Source of the DNA: Kitasatospora phosalacinea
GTDB taxonomy: Bacteria > Actinomycetota > Actinomycetes > Streptomycetales > Streptomycetaceae
DNA: 64,000 nucleotides
Direction: 5' to 3'
NCBI RefSeq assembly: GCF_000717185.1
Contig: NZ_JNYE01000025.1
Location: 69,614 to 133,613 of the forward strand
A program made the translations under genes and the position numbers. Below are positions 50,498 through 57,992 of this stretch, in pieces. Each line of letters begins with the position of its first letter. The stretch's first letter is position 1. The notes beneath the pieces were generated by a model. The model worked only from the letters and a program-made list of their open reading frames with translations, made no database searches and was not told the origin of the DNA.

Positions 50498-51127
50498 TCA
50501 GCCCTCCCGCACCGCACAGTGCCGCGCGCTCTCCGCGACCAGGCCGCGGAGCCGGCCGACGGCCTCCCGGTAGCGCTCCGGCGTACTGAAGTGCTCCTTG
50601 CGGGGCGGGCCGCCGATCCACTGCTGCCAGAGGCCGCCCGGGGCGAGGAACCGGGCGGCCCGGTCCGCGCCGAGCTCGGTGTCCAGGTGCAGGAGCGCGC
50701 CGAGGGCGGCCGACTGGTCGTAGAAGAGGTCCGGGCGGCGCAGGTAGCGGTCCAGGTAGTCGACCAGCAGGTCCGCGTCGGCGGGGGTGCCGAGGACGGC
50801 CAGCGCGAGCGTGTAGGCCGAGCCCGCGCAGCAGACCTCGCTGGCGAGCAACAGCTCACCGAGCCGCTCGCGGAACCCGGCCCGCCCGGCGACGGCGATC
50901 AGCCACGCCGCCGTCCTGCGCTCGCGCCACCCGCCCTCCAGCAGGACGGTCAGCTCGCCCGGGGTGATCGCGGCGGCGTCCCTCCCCAACTCCCGCAGGA
51001 ACGCTTCGCGTTCGGTCGCGTCCCGGCGCAGGAGGCCGCCGCCCAGCTTGAGGTACCGGCGGCCGGGCACCACGTAGCGGCGGACCAGGTCCCTCAACTC
51101 GGGATCGTTCTCGTCAGGTTGGCGCAC
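50498..51127 (-). CDS. DUF6000-like hypothetical protein (209 aa)
   Basis: A cytoplasmic protein rich in aromatic residues. The pattern VRRYVVPGRRYLKLGGGLLRRDATEREAFLRELGRDAAAITPGELTVLLEGGWRERRTAAWLIAVAG is typical of DUF6000 proteins as I recall, with GLWQQWIGGPP near the C-terminus. No function is known. The GTG at 51127 is preferred over a longer start at 51151 because CAGGAT lies six bases before it, the leaderless layout. It converges on the SDR gene. Confidence 0.72.
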   Translation of the reverse strand: MRQPDENDPELRDLVRRYVVPGRRYLKLGGGLLRRDATEREAFLRELGRDAAAITPGELTVLLEGGWRERRTAAWLIAVAGRAGFRERLGELLLASEVCCAGSAYTLALAVLGTPADADLLVDYLDRYLRRPDLFYDQSAALGALLHLDTELGADRAARFLAPGGLWQQWIGGPPRKEHFSTPERYREAVGRLRGLVAESARHCAVREG

Positions 51128-51205
51128 GCCCGCATCCTGCCAGGTGCGCACCGCCCCGCCCGGCGCTTTTCCGGGCGCCCGGCCCCGGCGCCCGCCCGCG
51201 CCGGG

Positions 51206-51374
51206 CTACCCCGGGCACTGGTCGCCGAGCGCCCGCAGGCCGTCGGCCGACCGGACACGGGTGGCACCCGACCGCACGGTCCGGCGCGACGGCCTCCGAG
51301 CGGCGCAGCAGCTCGGCGGCCGCGCGCAGTTCGTCGAGCGGGACGCGCGGCGGGTCCGCGGCCCCGGGCGTCAC
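51206..51374 (-). pseudogene. Remnant of a small protein coupled to the GNAT gene
   Basis: A GTG at 51374 overlaps the TGA of the acetyltransferase gene (GTGA), the usual sign of coupling. It opens a plausible helical start (DPPRVPLDELRAAAELLRRS). After about 30 codons the frame looks non-coding, whereas the +1 frame continues as SGATRVRSADGLRALGDQCPG with a stop at 51206-51208. One indel would join them. I regard it as a possible frameshifted small gene; the alternative is non-coding DNA. Confidence 0.35.
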
Positions 51375-51814
51375 GGGGTGGGCCGGGCGGCGCCGTCCAG
51401 CGGCTTGGTCCAGCGGCGCCACTGGTCCTCGCGGCCGTAGCCCGCGGCCTTCCAGGCGGAGCGGCCGAGTTCGTTGTCCTCCAGCACCATCGCGTCGGCC
51501 CGGCGGCCCCCGGCCGCGGCGAAGCGGGCGTGCGCGGCGTCCAGCAGGGCGGTGCCGATGCCGCGGCGGCGGGCGGCCGGGTGGACGGCGAGGCGGTAGA
51601 GGTGGCAGCGCCAGCCGTCCCAGCCCGCGATGACGGTGCCGAGGAGCGCGCCCTCGTGCTCGGCCAGGATCAGCGCCTGCGGGTCGCGCTCCAGCAGCCG
51701 GGCCACGCCCGCCCGGTCGTCGCTGATGCTGGTGCCCTCGGCAGACTCGGCCCAGAAGGCCAGCACCGCGTCGATGTCGGCGGGGCGCGCGGCGCGCAGT
51801 TCGTACTCGTTCAT
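51371..51814 (-). CDS. GNAT family N-acetyltransferase
   Basis: A 147-aa GCN5-like enzyme. The acetyl-CoA pyrophosphate loop is VHPAARRRGIGTAL (about residues 76-89), with the preceding strand GWRCHLYRLA. The C-terminal NELGRSAWKAAGYGRE is the typical motif B. Substrates could be a protein N-terminus or a small molecule. The ATG at 51814 gives MNEYELRAARPADIDAV. Confidence 0.88.
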   Translation of the reverse strand: MNEYELRAARPADIDAVLAFWAESAEGTSISDDRAGVARLLERDPQALILAEHEGALLGTVIAGWDGWRCHLYRLAVHPAARRRGIGTALLDAAHARFAAAGGRRADAMVLEDNELGRSAWKAAGYGREDQWRRWTKPLDGAARPTP

Positions 51815-51869
51815 GCGTCCGTTCCTACCAGGCCGGCCGGGAACACCGCCAACGGTTTGCCCGGGCCCC

Positions 51870-51899
51870 TTGACCGCACCGGGCCCGGCCCACGAGGGC
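51870..51899 (+). promoter_or_regulatory. Promoter copy 1 of the tandem CBM-protein family
   Basis: TTGACC (51870-51875), 18 bp, GAGGGC (51894-51899), followed by GTGGCCCGCTCCCCCGCACC. The block is shared with 52140-52190 and 53069-53120. Confidence 0.5.
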
Positions 51900-52109
51900 G
51901 TGGCCCGCTCCCCCGCACCCGCTCCCCGCGCCGCCGGGGCCCGCCGTACGGTCGGCGCCCTCGCCGCGGCCGCGCTGGCCTCCGCGGCCCTGCCGACCGC
52001 CCAGCTGGTCCTGGACCCGCGCCTCGACCCGGCGCCGTGGATCTGGCAGTGCGGGCCCGGCACCCCGAGCAGCGCCCCGACCTGCAGCCGCACCCCGACC
52101 GGTTTCTGA
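51900..52109 (+). CDS. Truncated secreted paralogue (69 aa) of the tandem CBM-like proteins
   Basis: A GTG-started frame with a signal-like segment (RRTVGALAAAALASAALPTA) and a short mature end (LVLDPRLDPAPWIWQCGPG...PTGF). It lines up with the start of the two full-length paralogues downstream (LPT..VVPDSRFAAFPPVWNCSS) and then stops, so most of the binding domain is missing. Either it is a decayed copy or a short secreted peptide in its own right. The upstream DNA carries the family's promoter. Confidence 0.45.
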   Translation: MARSPAPAPRAAGARRTVGALAAAALASAALPTAQLVLDPRLDPAPWIWQCGPGTPSSAPTCSRTPTGF

Positions 52110-52139
52110 TGTCCCGTCAACTCCGTGCGCCCGCCGCCC

Positions 52140-52168
52140 TTGACGCGGTGGGCGCAGCCCGCGAGGGT
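52140..52168 (+). promoter_or_regulatory. Promoter copy 2 of the tandem CBM-protein family
   Basis: TTGACG (52140-52145), 17 bp, GAGGGT (52163-52168), followed by GTGGCGCACTCCCTCGCACC. The downstream part is nearly identical to that of copy 3. Confidence 0.6.
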
Positions 52169-52222
52169 GTGGCGCACTCCCTCGCACCGCTTCCATCGAC
52201 CGACCGCACTCCTGGAGATGGC

Positions 52223-53005
52223 ATGCGTGCACCCCTGTCCCGCCACCCTGGCCGCCCCGGCCACCGCCACGCCCCCGACGGGCGGCCGCCGTGGGCCGCG
52301 TTCGGCTCCTTCGTCCTGGCCGCCGCGGCCACCCTCGGCCTCGGCGGTCCCGCGGCCGCCGAACTGCCGACGACCGGGCTGCCGACGGTGGACGTGGTGC
52401 CCGACAGCCGGTTCGCCGCGTTCCCCCCGGTCTGGAACTGCTCGTCGCACTCGGGCTTCGTCTCCTGGCAGGACCAGCACTGGGTGGACGGCCGACCCAC
52501 CGCCGACGACTTCGCCGAGTGCACCGTGCAGGTGGCCGTCCAGCCGAACTCCACGTACGCGCTGAGCGCGAGCGTGCGCGGACCGTACGTCTTCGTCGGC
52601 ACCCGGGGCACCGACACCGGCGGCGAGACGGTCATGGCCTGGTCGAACGACCCGGAGTGGAACGGCCTGACCGCCGAGGTCAGCACCGGCCCGCACACCA
52701 CCTCGCTGACGGTGTACTTCCACGGCTGGTACGGCCAGGAGTGGTACGAGGTCCGGCAGGTCTCCCTGGTCGGCCCCGGCCACCCCCGCTCCTCCCCCGC
52801 GACCCCGTGCGCCAGCCAGAGCAGCGCCGGCCCGAGCAGCGCGGCACCGGCCTCGACGCCCGGCACGGCACGGCCCCCGCAACCGGCCGCCACCCCCAGC
52901 CCGGGCAGCACCGAGAACGACACCTGGCCGCCGAACACCGCGTGGCCCAGCCCCGATCCCAGCCCCGACACCAGCCCGCCCCGCTCCTGCCCCGCCGGGT
53001 CCTGA
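52223..53005 (+). CDS. Secreted carbohydrate-binding-module-like protein (260 aa)
   Basis: A long signal peptide (to about residue 50, ending GGPAAA) leads to a beta-sandwich of about 130 residues. Key parts are VQPNSTYALSASVRGPYVFVG, STGPHTTSLTVYFHGWYGQEWYEVRQVSLVG. This closely resembles the accessory binding modules at the N-termini of Streptomyces chitinases and similar enzymes, with the HGWYG motif. A Ser/Pro/Thr tail of about 70 residues ends in CPAGS. No catalytic domain is present. The protein may bind chitin, glucan or cellulose, or the organism's own wall. The ATG follows GGAG. Confidence 0.65.
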   Translation: MRAPLSRHPGRPGHRHAPDGRPPWAAFGSFVLAAAATLGLGGPAAAELPTTGLPTVDVVPDSRFAAFPPVWNCSSHSGFVSWQDQHWVDGRPTADDFAECTVQVAVQPNSTYALSASVRGPYVFVGTRGTDTGGETVMAWSNDPEWNGLTAEVSTGPHTTSLTVYFHGWYGQEWYEVRQVSLVGPGHPRSSPATPCASQSSAGPSSAAPASTPGTARPPQPAATPSPGSTENDTWPPNTAWPSPDPSPDTSPPRSCPAGS

Positions 53006-53068
53006 CCGTTCGTCAACTTCCGTTCCCGCCCGCCGCCGTCGGCGGGCGGGAACGGATTTTGCCCGCCC

Positions 53069-53098
53069 TTGACGCGCACCCGCGGCATCCCCCATGGT
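53069..53098 (+). promoter_or_regulatory. Promoter copy 3 of the tandem CBM-protein family
   Basis: TTGACG (53069-53074), 18 bp, CATGGT (53093-53098), followed by GTGGTCCACTCCCTCGCACC. Confidence 0.6.
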
Positions 53099-53152
53099 GT
53101 GGTCCACTCCCTCGCACCGCTGCCCCTTCCACCGCCCCCACCCGGAGCCGGC

Positions 53153-54025
53153 ATGCGTGCACCCGTGTCCCACCGCCACCACCACCGCCACCGCGAGCGC
53201 GCCCCGCTCGGCGCCCTCGCCTCGTTCGCGCTGCTGACCGCCACCGCGGGCTTCGCCCTGCTCGGCACCGGCAGCGCCGCGGCCACCCAGGAGGCCGTCC
53301 GGGACGGCTCGTTCCTGCGGCCGCTCACCGACAACTGGACCTGCGACGGCGACGTCCGCCGCCTGGCGCAGGGCGTCGAGGGCCGCCCGGGCGGGTTCGA
53401 CTTCGCCGGGTGCAGCCAGCAGGTGGAGGTCCGGCCGTACACCACCTACGACCTGACGGCGGACGTCTCCGGCGCGTACGCCTTCGTCGGCGTCTCCGGG
53501 GGCGAGGTCGAGAACACCTACCTGTGGGCGAACGGGCCGGAGCAGACGGGGTTGCACACCGTGGTCCGCACCAGTGGGACGACCCGGACGCTCACCGTGT
53601 ACTTCCACGGCTGGTACGGGCAGGGGCCCTACCAGGTCCAGCGGGTGTCGCTGTACGACAGCAGCACCGGCCTGCCCGCCTGCCCGGACATGACGGGCGC
53701 GCCGCCCAGCTCGCCGCTGCCCAGCCCGCCGCTCCCGGGCTCCGGCTCCGCGGCCGCCCTGCGGACGCCCCCGGTCAGCCCGGGGGCGAGCGCCCCGGCG
53801 AGCGCCTCGGCGAGCGCCTCGGCCAGCCCTCCGGTGGACCTGCCGGACGCCTCCCCGGGCAGCACGCCGACCGGCCCGCCCGCCCCCGGGCCGAACGTCT
53901 CCTCGCCCGGCCCGACCTGCCTGGTCCCGCCGTCGGCACCGCCGTCGGCACCGCCGTCGGCACCGTCCTCGGCCCCGCCCTCGGCGTCCGTCAGTTCGCC
54001 CGCGCCGCGGCCGACCGAGACCTGA
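53153..54025 (+). CDS. Secreted carbohydrate-binding-module-like protein (290 aa), tandem paralogue
   Basis: Same plan as the gene upstream: signal peptide (to about residue 44, GSAAAT), beta-sandwich with NWTCDGDV, CSQQVEVRPYTTYDLTADVSG and TLTVYFHGWYGQGPYQVQRVSLYD, then a long Ser/Pro/Ala tail of over 100 residues. The tail has repeated SAPPSAPPSAP and SASASA blocks. Cys pairs in the sandwich (WTCDGD, FAGCSQQ) align with those of the paralogue. It starts MRAPVS, like the paralogue's MRAPLS, after an identical GGCATGCGTGCACC context. Confidence 0.65.
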   Translation: MRAPVSHRHHHRHRERAPLGALASFALLTATAGFALLGTGSAAATQEAVRDGSFLRPLTDNWTCDGDVRRLAQGVEGRPGGFDFAGCSQQVEVRPYTTYDLTADVSGAYAFVGVSGGEVENTYLWANGPEQTGLHTVVRTSGTTRTLTVYFHGWYGQGPYQVQRVSLYDSSTGLPACPDMTGAPPSSPLPSPPLPGSGSAAALRTPPVSPGASAPASASASASASPPVDLPDASPGSTPTGPPAPGPNVSSPGPTCLVPPSAPPSAPPSAPSSAPPSASVSSPAPRPTET

Positions 54026-54032
54026 GCCGGTG

Positions 54033-54713
54033 TCAGCCGCGCAGCGTCCACACCGTGGTGGCCTTCTCGGCCGCGTCCTCCAGGTCGGCGGCGACCGGGA
54101 CGGTGTACTCGGCGAGCGCGGCGAAGCGCCCGCGCGGCAGGTAGGCCCGCCCGGGGTCGCCGACCACCACGGTCGCGCCCCGGGCCGCGGCCCGCTCCAG
54201 GAACGGCAGGAAGCGGGCGGCCATCGAGCGCTCGTAGAACACGTCCCCGGCCAGCACCACCTCGTCCGGCGCACCGTCGCCGTCCAGCACGTCGGCGAGC
54301 TCGCCCGTCACCGCGACGCCGTTCAGCTCCGCGTTCACCGCGATCGCGGCGACCGCGTACGCGTCGATCTCCGCGGCCCGCACCGCGGCCGCGCCGCTCA
54401 GCGCCGCCGCGACGGCGACCAGGCCGGAGCCCGCCGCCAGGTCCAGCACCCGGCAGCCGCGAACCAGTTCGGGGTGGTCGAGCACGTACCGGGCCACCGC
54501 GACCCCGCCCGCCCACGGGAACGCCCAGAACGGCGGCGGCAGCCCCTCCCGCCCGCGCGCCCGCTCGGTGGTCTCCCACAGCCCGATCGCGTCCTGCGCC
54601 ATCCGCAGCCGCACCTCCGGCACGAACGGCACCGGCCCGGGACGGGTGTGGGCCCGGACGAACTCGGCGTCGGCGGGCACGGACTGACGCACCGCGGCGG
54701 TGTTGTTCCCCAT
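54033..54713 (-). CDS. Class I SAM-dependent methyltransferase (ETFB/nicotinamide methylase-like)
   Basis: A 226-aa Rossmann methyltransferase. PPPFWAFPWAGGVAVARYVLDHPELVRGCRVLDLAAGSGLVAVAAALSGA (about residues 58-108) has the W-A-W/F-P segment and motif I DLAAGSG of the protein-lysine (ETFB-type) and nicotinamide N-methylase-like group. GDVFYE is the post-II motif. TAGGCT (complement of 54722-54727) lies eight bases before the ATG. It converges on the tandem secreted genes. Confidence 0.82.
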   Translation of the reverse strand: MGNNTAAVRQSVPADAEFVRAHTRPGPVPFVPEVRLRMAQDAIGLWETTERARGREGLPPPFWAFPWAGGVAVARYVLDHPELVRGCRVLDLAAGSGLVAVAAALSGAAAVRAAEIDAYAVAAIAVNAELNGVAVTGELADVLDGDGAPDEVVLAGDVFYERSMAARFLPFLERAAARGATVVVGDPGRAYLPRGRFAALAEYTVPVAADLEDAAEKATTVWTLRG

Positions 54714-55034
54714 GGCCCCCAAGCCTAGTGCCGCGGCGGGGCCCGGTGATCCGCGCGGCCGCACCGCGGCGCCACCGACGACGGGTCACCCCGTGATCAC
54801 GGACGACGTACCGTTTCGATACCGAAGACGTTATGAGCTGCGGAAACGCTCGCCCGGCCGCGGGCCGCGCGAGTACGATCCGGGCAGACGCCCCGATCGC
54901 GGCACCCCACAGTGCCGGTCCGCGGGCGGCGGCTCCGCGCGGGCCCGCACCCGCCCGACCACGGCGGGAGGGGCGACACCGCGCTCCACGGCACCGCGCG
55001 CCAGGGCAGTCGCGCGAAGCGGAAGGGCAGCGAC

Positions 55035-56189
55035 TTGACGGACCGGCTCACCGGAGGGGACTCCTCACTGCTGCGGCGCATCAACGCGGCGGTCACCCTG
55101 CGGTCGTTGCGCGACGGGCAGGCCGTCACGCTCACCCAGCTCGTCGGCGACACCGGCCTGTCCCGGCCGACCGTCGAGGGCGTGATCGAGGGGCTGCTGG
55201 AGTCCGGGCTGGTCGCCGAGGTCGAGCACGGGCAGGAGGCGGGGCGCCAACGCGGCCGCCCGGCCCGCTGGTTCCGCTTCCGCGCCGAGGCCGGGCACGT
55301 GCTGGGCATCGAGATCGGCGTCCACGACCTGCGGGTCGTCCTCGCCGACCTGGCGGGCGAGGTGCTGGCCAGCCACGCCAAGACGGTGGACGAGGCGCTG
55401 GAGGCCGAGGACCGCCTCACCCTGGTCCGGACCACCGTCGCCGAGGTGCTGCGCAAGGCCGGGGTCTCCCGCGACAGCCTGTGGGAGGTCGCCATCGGCA
55501 CCCCCGGCATCGTCGACCGGGACGGCACCGTCCGGCTCGGCACCGCGATGCCCGGCTGGACCGGCCTCGACCTCGGCGCCCGGCTGCGCCGCTCCTTCCG
55601 CTGCCCCGTGGTCATCGAGAACGACGCCAACCTGGCTGCGATCGCCGAGCACTGGAAGGGCGCGGCGGTCGGCAAGGGCGACGTGGTGTTCGTGATGGCC
55701 GGGCTCAGCCCCGGCGCCGGTTCGCTGATCGGCGGGCGCCTGCACCGCGGCCACGGCGGCGCGGCGGGCGAGATCGGCGCGCTCCACCTGCTCGGCCAAC
55801 AGGCCACCCCCGAACGGCTGTTGTCCACCACCGGCAAGCCGCTCGACCCGCTGGACGAGGCCGCGGTGGCCCGCGTCCTGCGGCTCGCCCGGGAGGGCGA
55901 CCAGGTCGCCCAGATCGCCATGGACCGCTTCCTGGGCCGCCTCGTCCACGACGTCACCGCGCTGGTCCTCGCCCTCGACCCGGAACTCGTCGTGGTCGGC
56001 GGCTGGGCGGCGGGCCTGGACGGCGTCCTGGAGCCGCTGCGCGAGCAGCTCGCCCGCTACACCCTGCGCGCGCCCGAGGTCGCGCTCGCCGCGCTCGGCT
56101 CCGACGTGGTCGCGATGGGCGCGCTGCGGGTCGCCCTCGACCACGTCGAGGAGCAGCTGTTCGCCGTCGACCCGCCCGCCGCCCGCTGA
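55035..56189 (+). CDS. ROK family regulator lacking the zinc motif
   Basis: A 384-aa protein: winged helix at about residues 15-65 (TLTQLVGDTGLSRPTVEGVIEGLLESGLV), then a ROK domain (GIEIGVHDLRVVLADLAG, IGTPGIVD, VIENDANLAAIAEHWKGAA, GHGGAAGEIGALHL). The CxCGxxGC zinc cluster normally following GEIGH is missing. It should act as a sugar-responsive repressor. The TTG start at 55035 is chosen because GGAAGGGC lies just upstream and the open frame before it is non-conserved-looking. Confidence 0.85.
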   Translation: MTDRLTGGDSSLLRRINAAVTLRSLRDGQAVTLTQLVGDTGLSRPTVEGVIEGLLESGLVAEVEHGQEAGRQRGRPARWFRFRAEAGHVLGIEIGVHDLRVVLADLAGEVLASHAKTVDEALEAEDRLTLVRTTVAEVLRKAGVSRDSLWEVAIGTPGIVDRDGTVRLGTAMPGWTGLDLGARLRRSFRCPVVIENDANLAAIAEHWKGAAVGKGDVVFVMAGLSPGAGSLIGGRLHRGHGGAAGEIGALHLLGQQATPERLLSTTGKPLDPLDEAAVARVLRLAREGDQVAQIAMDRFLGRLVHDVTALVLALDPELVVVGGWAAGLDGVLEPLREQLARYTLRAPEVALAALGSDVVAMGALRVALDHVEEQLFAVDPPAAR

Positions 56190-56192
56190 CGG

Positions 56193-56783
56193 CTACAGGC
56201 AGAGCAGGTCGTACTCGCCCTTGAGCCGCCCCCGGGCGTGCGTCCGCATCCGGGCCGCGTACCGGGGGTCGTGCTTGAGCGAGTCGTAGCCGGGGCGGTC
56301 GTCGGGCGGCAGGACGCCCGCGGTCTCGGCGAGGTAGACGTCGAAGCCCGGGTACATCAGGACGGCGTACGGCAGGTCGTCGACGTCGAGCGCGAACACC
56401 GGGTACTCGCCCAGCTCGTCGCGCTCGCCGTGCGGGCCCACCGACAGGACCCGGCGCGAGTCGGAGCCGCCGGGCAGCAGGAAGCACTCGCCGAACAGCG
56501 CGGAGAACGGCTCGAAGCAGGAGCCCCACAGCTCGCCGTACTCCACGACGGCGATCTCGCCGAGGGTGCGCGGCGCGAGGGCGCCGCTGCGGTCGAACCA
56601 GCCGTGGCGCTCCAGCATGCCGCTGTCGTACGCCAGCCAGGCGCGCAGGCTGGGCGGCAGCGGGTGGCCGCTCGGGAACGCCGTCAGGTCGGGGCGCGGG
56701 CGGAGCGGGCCCTCGACCCACGGCCCGGCGAACCGGTTGTGCTCCAGCACCTGGCGGGAGGGGTCGACCCGGACGCGGGCCAC
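56193..56783 (-). CDS. SUKH-like protein with uncertain N-terminus
   Basis: A protein of about 196 aa with DPSRQVLEHNRFAGPWVEG, LPPSLRAWLAYDSG and DLPYAVLMYPGFDVYLAE, the pattern of SMI1/KNR4-like proteins in Streptomyces. The frame stays open upstream through ten GAGCAGACC repeats (Glu-Gln-Thr) to the end of the GntR gene, but no ATG, GTG or TTG occurs there. The GTG at 56783 is the first usable start and is a guess. It ends three bases from the stop of the convergent ROK gene. Confidence 0.6.
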   Translation of the reverse strand: MARVRVDPSRQVLEHNRFAGPWVEGPLRPRPDLTAFPSGHPLPPSLRAWLAYDSGMLERHGWFDRSGALAPRTLGEIAVVEYGELWGSCFEPFSALFGECFLLPGGSDSRRVLSVGPHGERDELGEYPVFALDVDDLPYAVLMYPGFDVYLAETAGVLPPDDRPGYDSLKHDPRYAARMRTHARGRLKGEYDLLCL

Positions 56784-56867
56784 GGCCCGCTCGGTGAGCG
56801 CCCTGCCGTGGTCCGGCGACTGCGCCGCCTCCGGCCGTTCCGTCCGTTCCGCCGGCTCGACCCGCTC

Positions 56868-56957
56868 GGTCTGCTCGGTCTGCTCGGTCTGCTCGGTCTG
56901 CTCGGTCTGCTCGGTCTGCTCGGTCTGCTCGGTCTGCTCGGTCTGCTCGGTCTGCTC
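56868..56957 (-). repeat. Ten perfect 9-bp repeats (GAGCAGACC), Glu-Gln-Thr if translated
   Basis: GGTCTGCTC on the plus strand is repeated ten times without a mismatch. On the minus strand it is in frame with the SUKH-like gene and would add an (EQT)10 stretch to its N-terminus. Copy number is likely to vary between strains. Confidence 0.9.
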
Positions 56958-56983
56958 TTGACGGTACGTCAGGTGACGGGACG

Positions 56984-57784
56984 TCAGGAGACGGCGGCGG
57001 CCTTGACGTTGGTGGCGACCTTGACGGCCACGCCGGACTCGCCGAAGGTCAGCCTGCAGGTGTCGGCCCGGTAGGTGGAGACCGCGACCGCCGCCAGCCG
57101 GCCGGCCGTGGCGTACTGGGTGGTGACCACCAGCACCGGGGTGCCCGGGGGGCGCTCCAGCAGCGCGGCCTCGGGGGCCTCGGCGACGCCCAGCTCCACC
57201 GAGCGGGACTCGCCGTCGACGCCGATCCGCTCCAACTGGCGCAGCACGCCGCGGGCGCGGTCGTTGCCGTCGACCACGACGGCGAGGTGCGGCAGCGCGG
57301 CCGAGGGGACGTGCAGCGACTCGGCGGCCACCGTCACGCCCTGGACGGTGCGCAGGCGGCGGACGGTGTGCACCTGGTCGCCCTCGGCCAGGCCGAGGGT
57401 GCGGGCCAGTGCGGCGGAGGCCGGGCCGGTGGTGCAGTCCACCACCTTCCACTCCTGACCGCCGTGGACGGCACCGGACCGGCCGGAGTCGCGCCCGCCG
57501 ACCTGGATGCCGACCCGCGGGGCCGCCACCAGCGTGCCGATGCCGCGGCGGCGGACCAGGCGGCCCTCCAGCTCCAGCTGGTCCAGGGCCTGCCGCAGGG
57601 TGGCGCGGGCCACGCCGAAGCGCGCCGAGAGCTCCCGCTCGTTGGGCAGCACCTGGCCGGTGGAGAACTCGGTGTCCATGGTGCGCAGCAGCACCGTGCG
57701 CAGGTGCCAGTACTTCGGCTCCGCCACCGCCGCGAGCGTTCCTTGCCCCACCGTGTCCTCCACCCTGAGGGACGACAGGCCCAC
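56984..57784 (-). CDS. GntR/HutC-family regulator (DasR-like domain layout)
   Basis: A 266-aa protein with a GntR winged helix (about residues 24-90: FSTGQVLPNERELSARFGVARATLRQALDQLELEGRLVRRRGIGTLVAAP) and a UTRA ligand-binding domain (about 110-255). This is the HutC/DasR subfamily. The UTRA part is only broadly conserved, so sensing of an aminosugar phosphate is a guess. The GTG start follows GGGGAG. The upstream region has CTTTATTAAAG and a dre-like palindrome TGGTCAAGACCA. Confidence 0.86.
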   Translation of the reverse strand: MGLSSLRVEDTVGQGTLAAVAEPKYWHLRTVLLRTMDTEFSTGQVLPNERELSARFGVARATLRQALDQLELEGRLVRRRGIGTLVAAPRVGIQVGGRDSGRSGAVHGGQEWKVVDCTTGPASAALARTLGLAEGDQVHTVRRLRTVQGVTVAAESLHVPSAALPHLAVVVDGNDRARGVLRQLERIGVDGESRSVELGVAEAPEAALLERPPGTPVLVVTTQYATAGRLAAVAVSTYRADTCRLTFGESGVAVKVATNVKAAAVS

Positions 57785-57833
57785 CGCGACTCCCCGTTTC
57801 AGCAGGTGGGGGAGGCGGGCTTTATCCGTCCTT

Positions 57834-57895
57834 CTTTATTAAAGGTCTTTGCAGTAAGTGACAGTAGGGGGTGTCCGGCGAGATGGTCAAGACCA
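57834..57895. promoter_or_regulatory. Palindromes upstream of gntR, including a dre-like site
   Basis: CTTTATTAAAG (57834-57844) is a perfect 5-1-5 palindrome. TGGTCAAGACCA (57884-57895) is a perfect 5-2-5 palindrome close to the DasR-responsive element core TGGTCTAGACCA. Both lie between gntR and the exonuclease III gene. Confidence 0.6.
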
Positions 57896-57992
57896 ATGGG
57901 GAAGGTTCCTTGCGCATCCCCCCGCGAACCGGTATGGCGCCCCGCTTCGCCCGGAATGCCGGGTTTCCGGGGCGAGCCGGTACCCTCGCTCC

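Noticed and set aside
49619..52222. Upstream extension of the secreted CBM-like gene at 52223
   Set aside because: The open frame crosses the SDR, DUF6000-like and GNAT genes; the ATG at 52223 with signal peptide and ribosome site fits the paralogue's start.
56868..56957. Possible CRISPR or iteron-type origin
   Set aside because: Uninterrupted 9-bp repeats in frame with a gene and no replication protein nearby.
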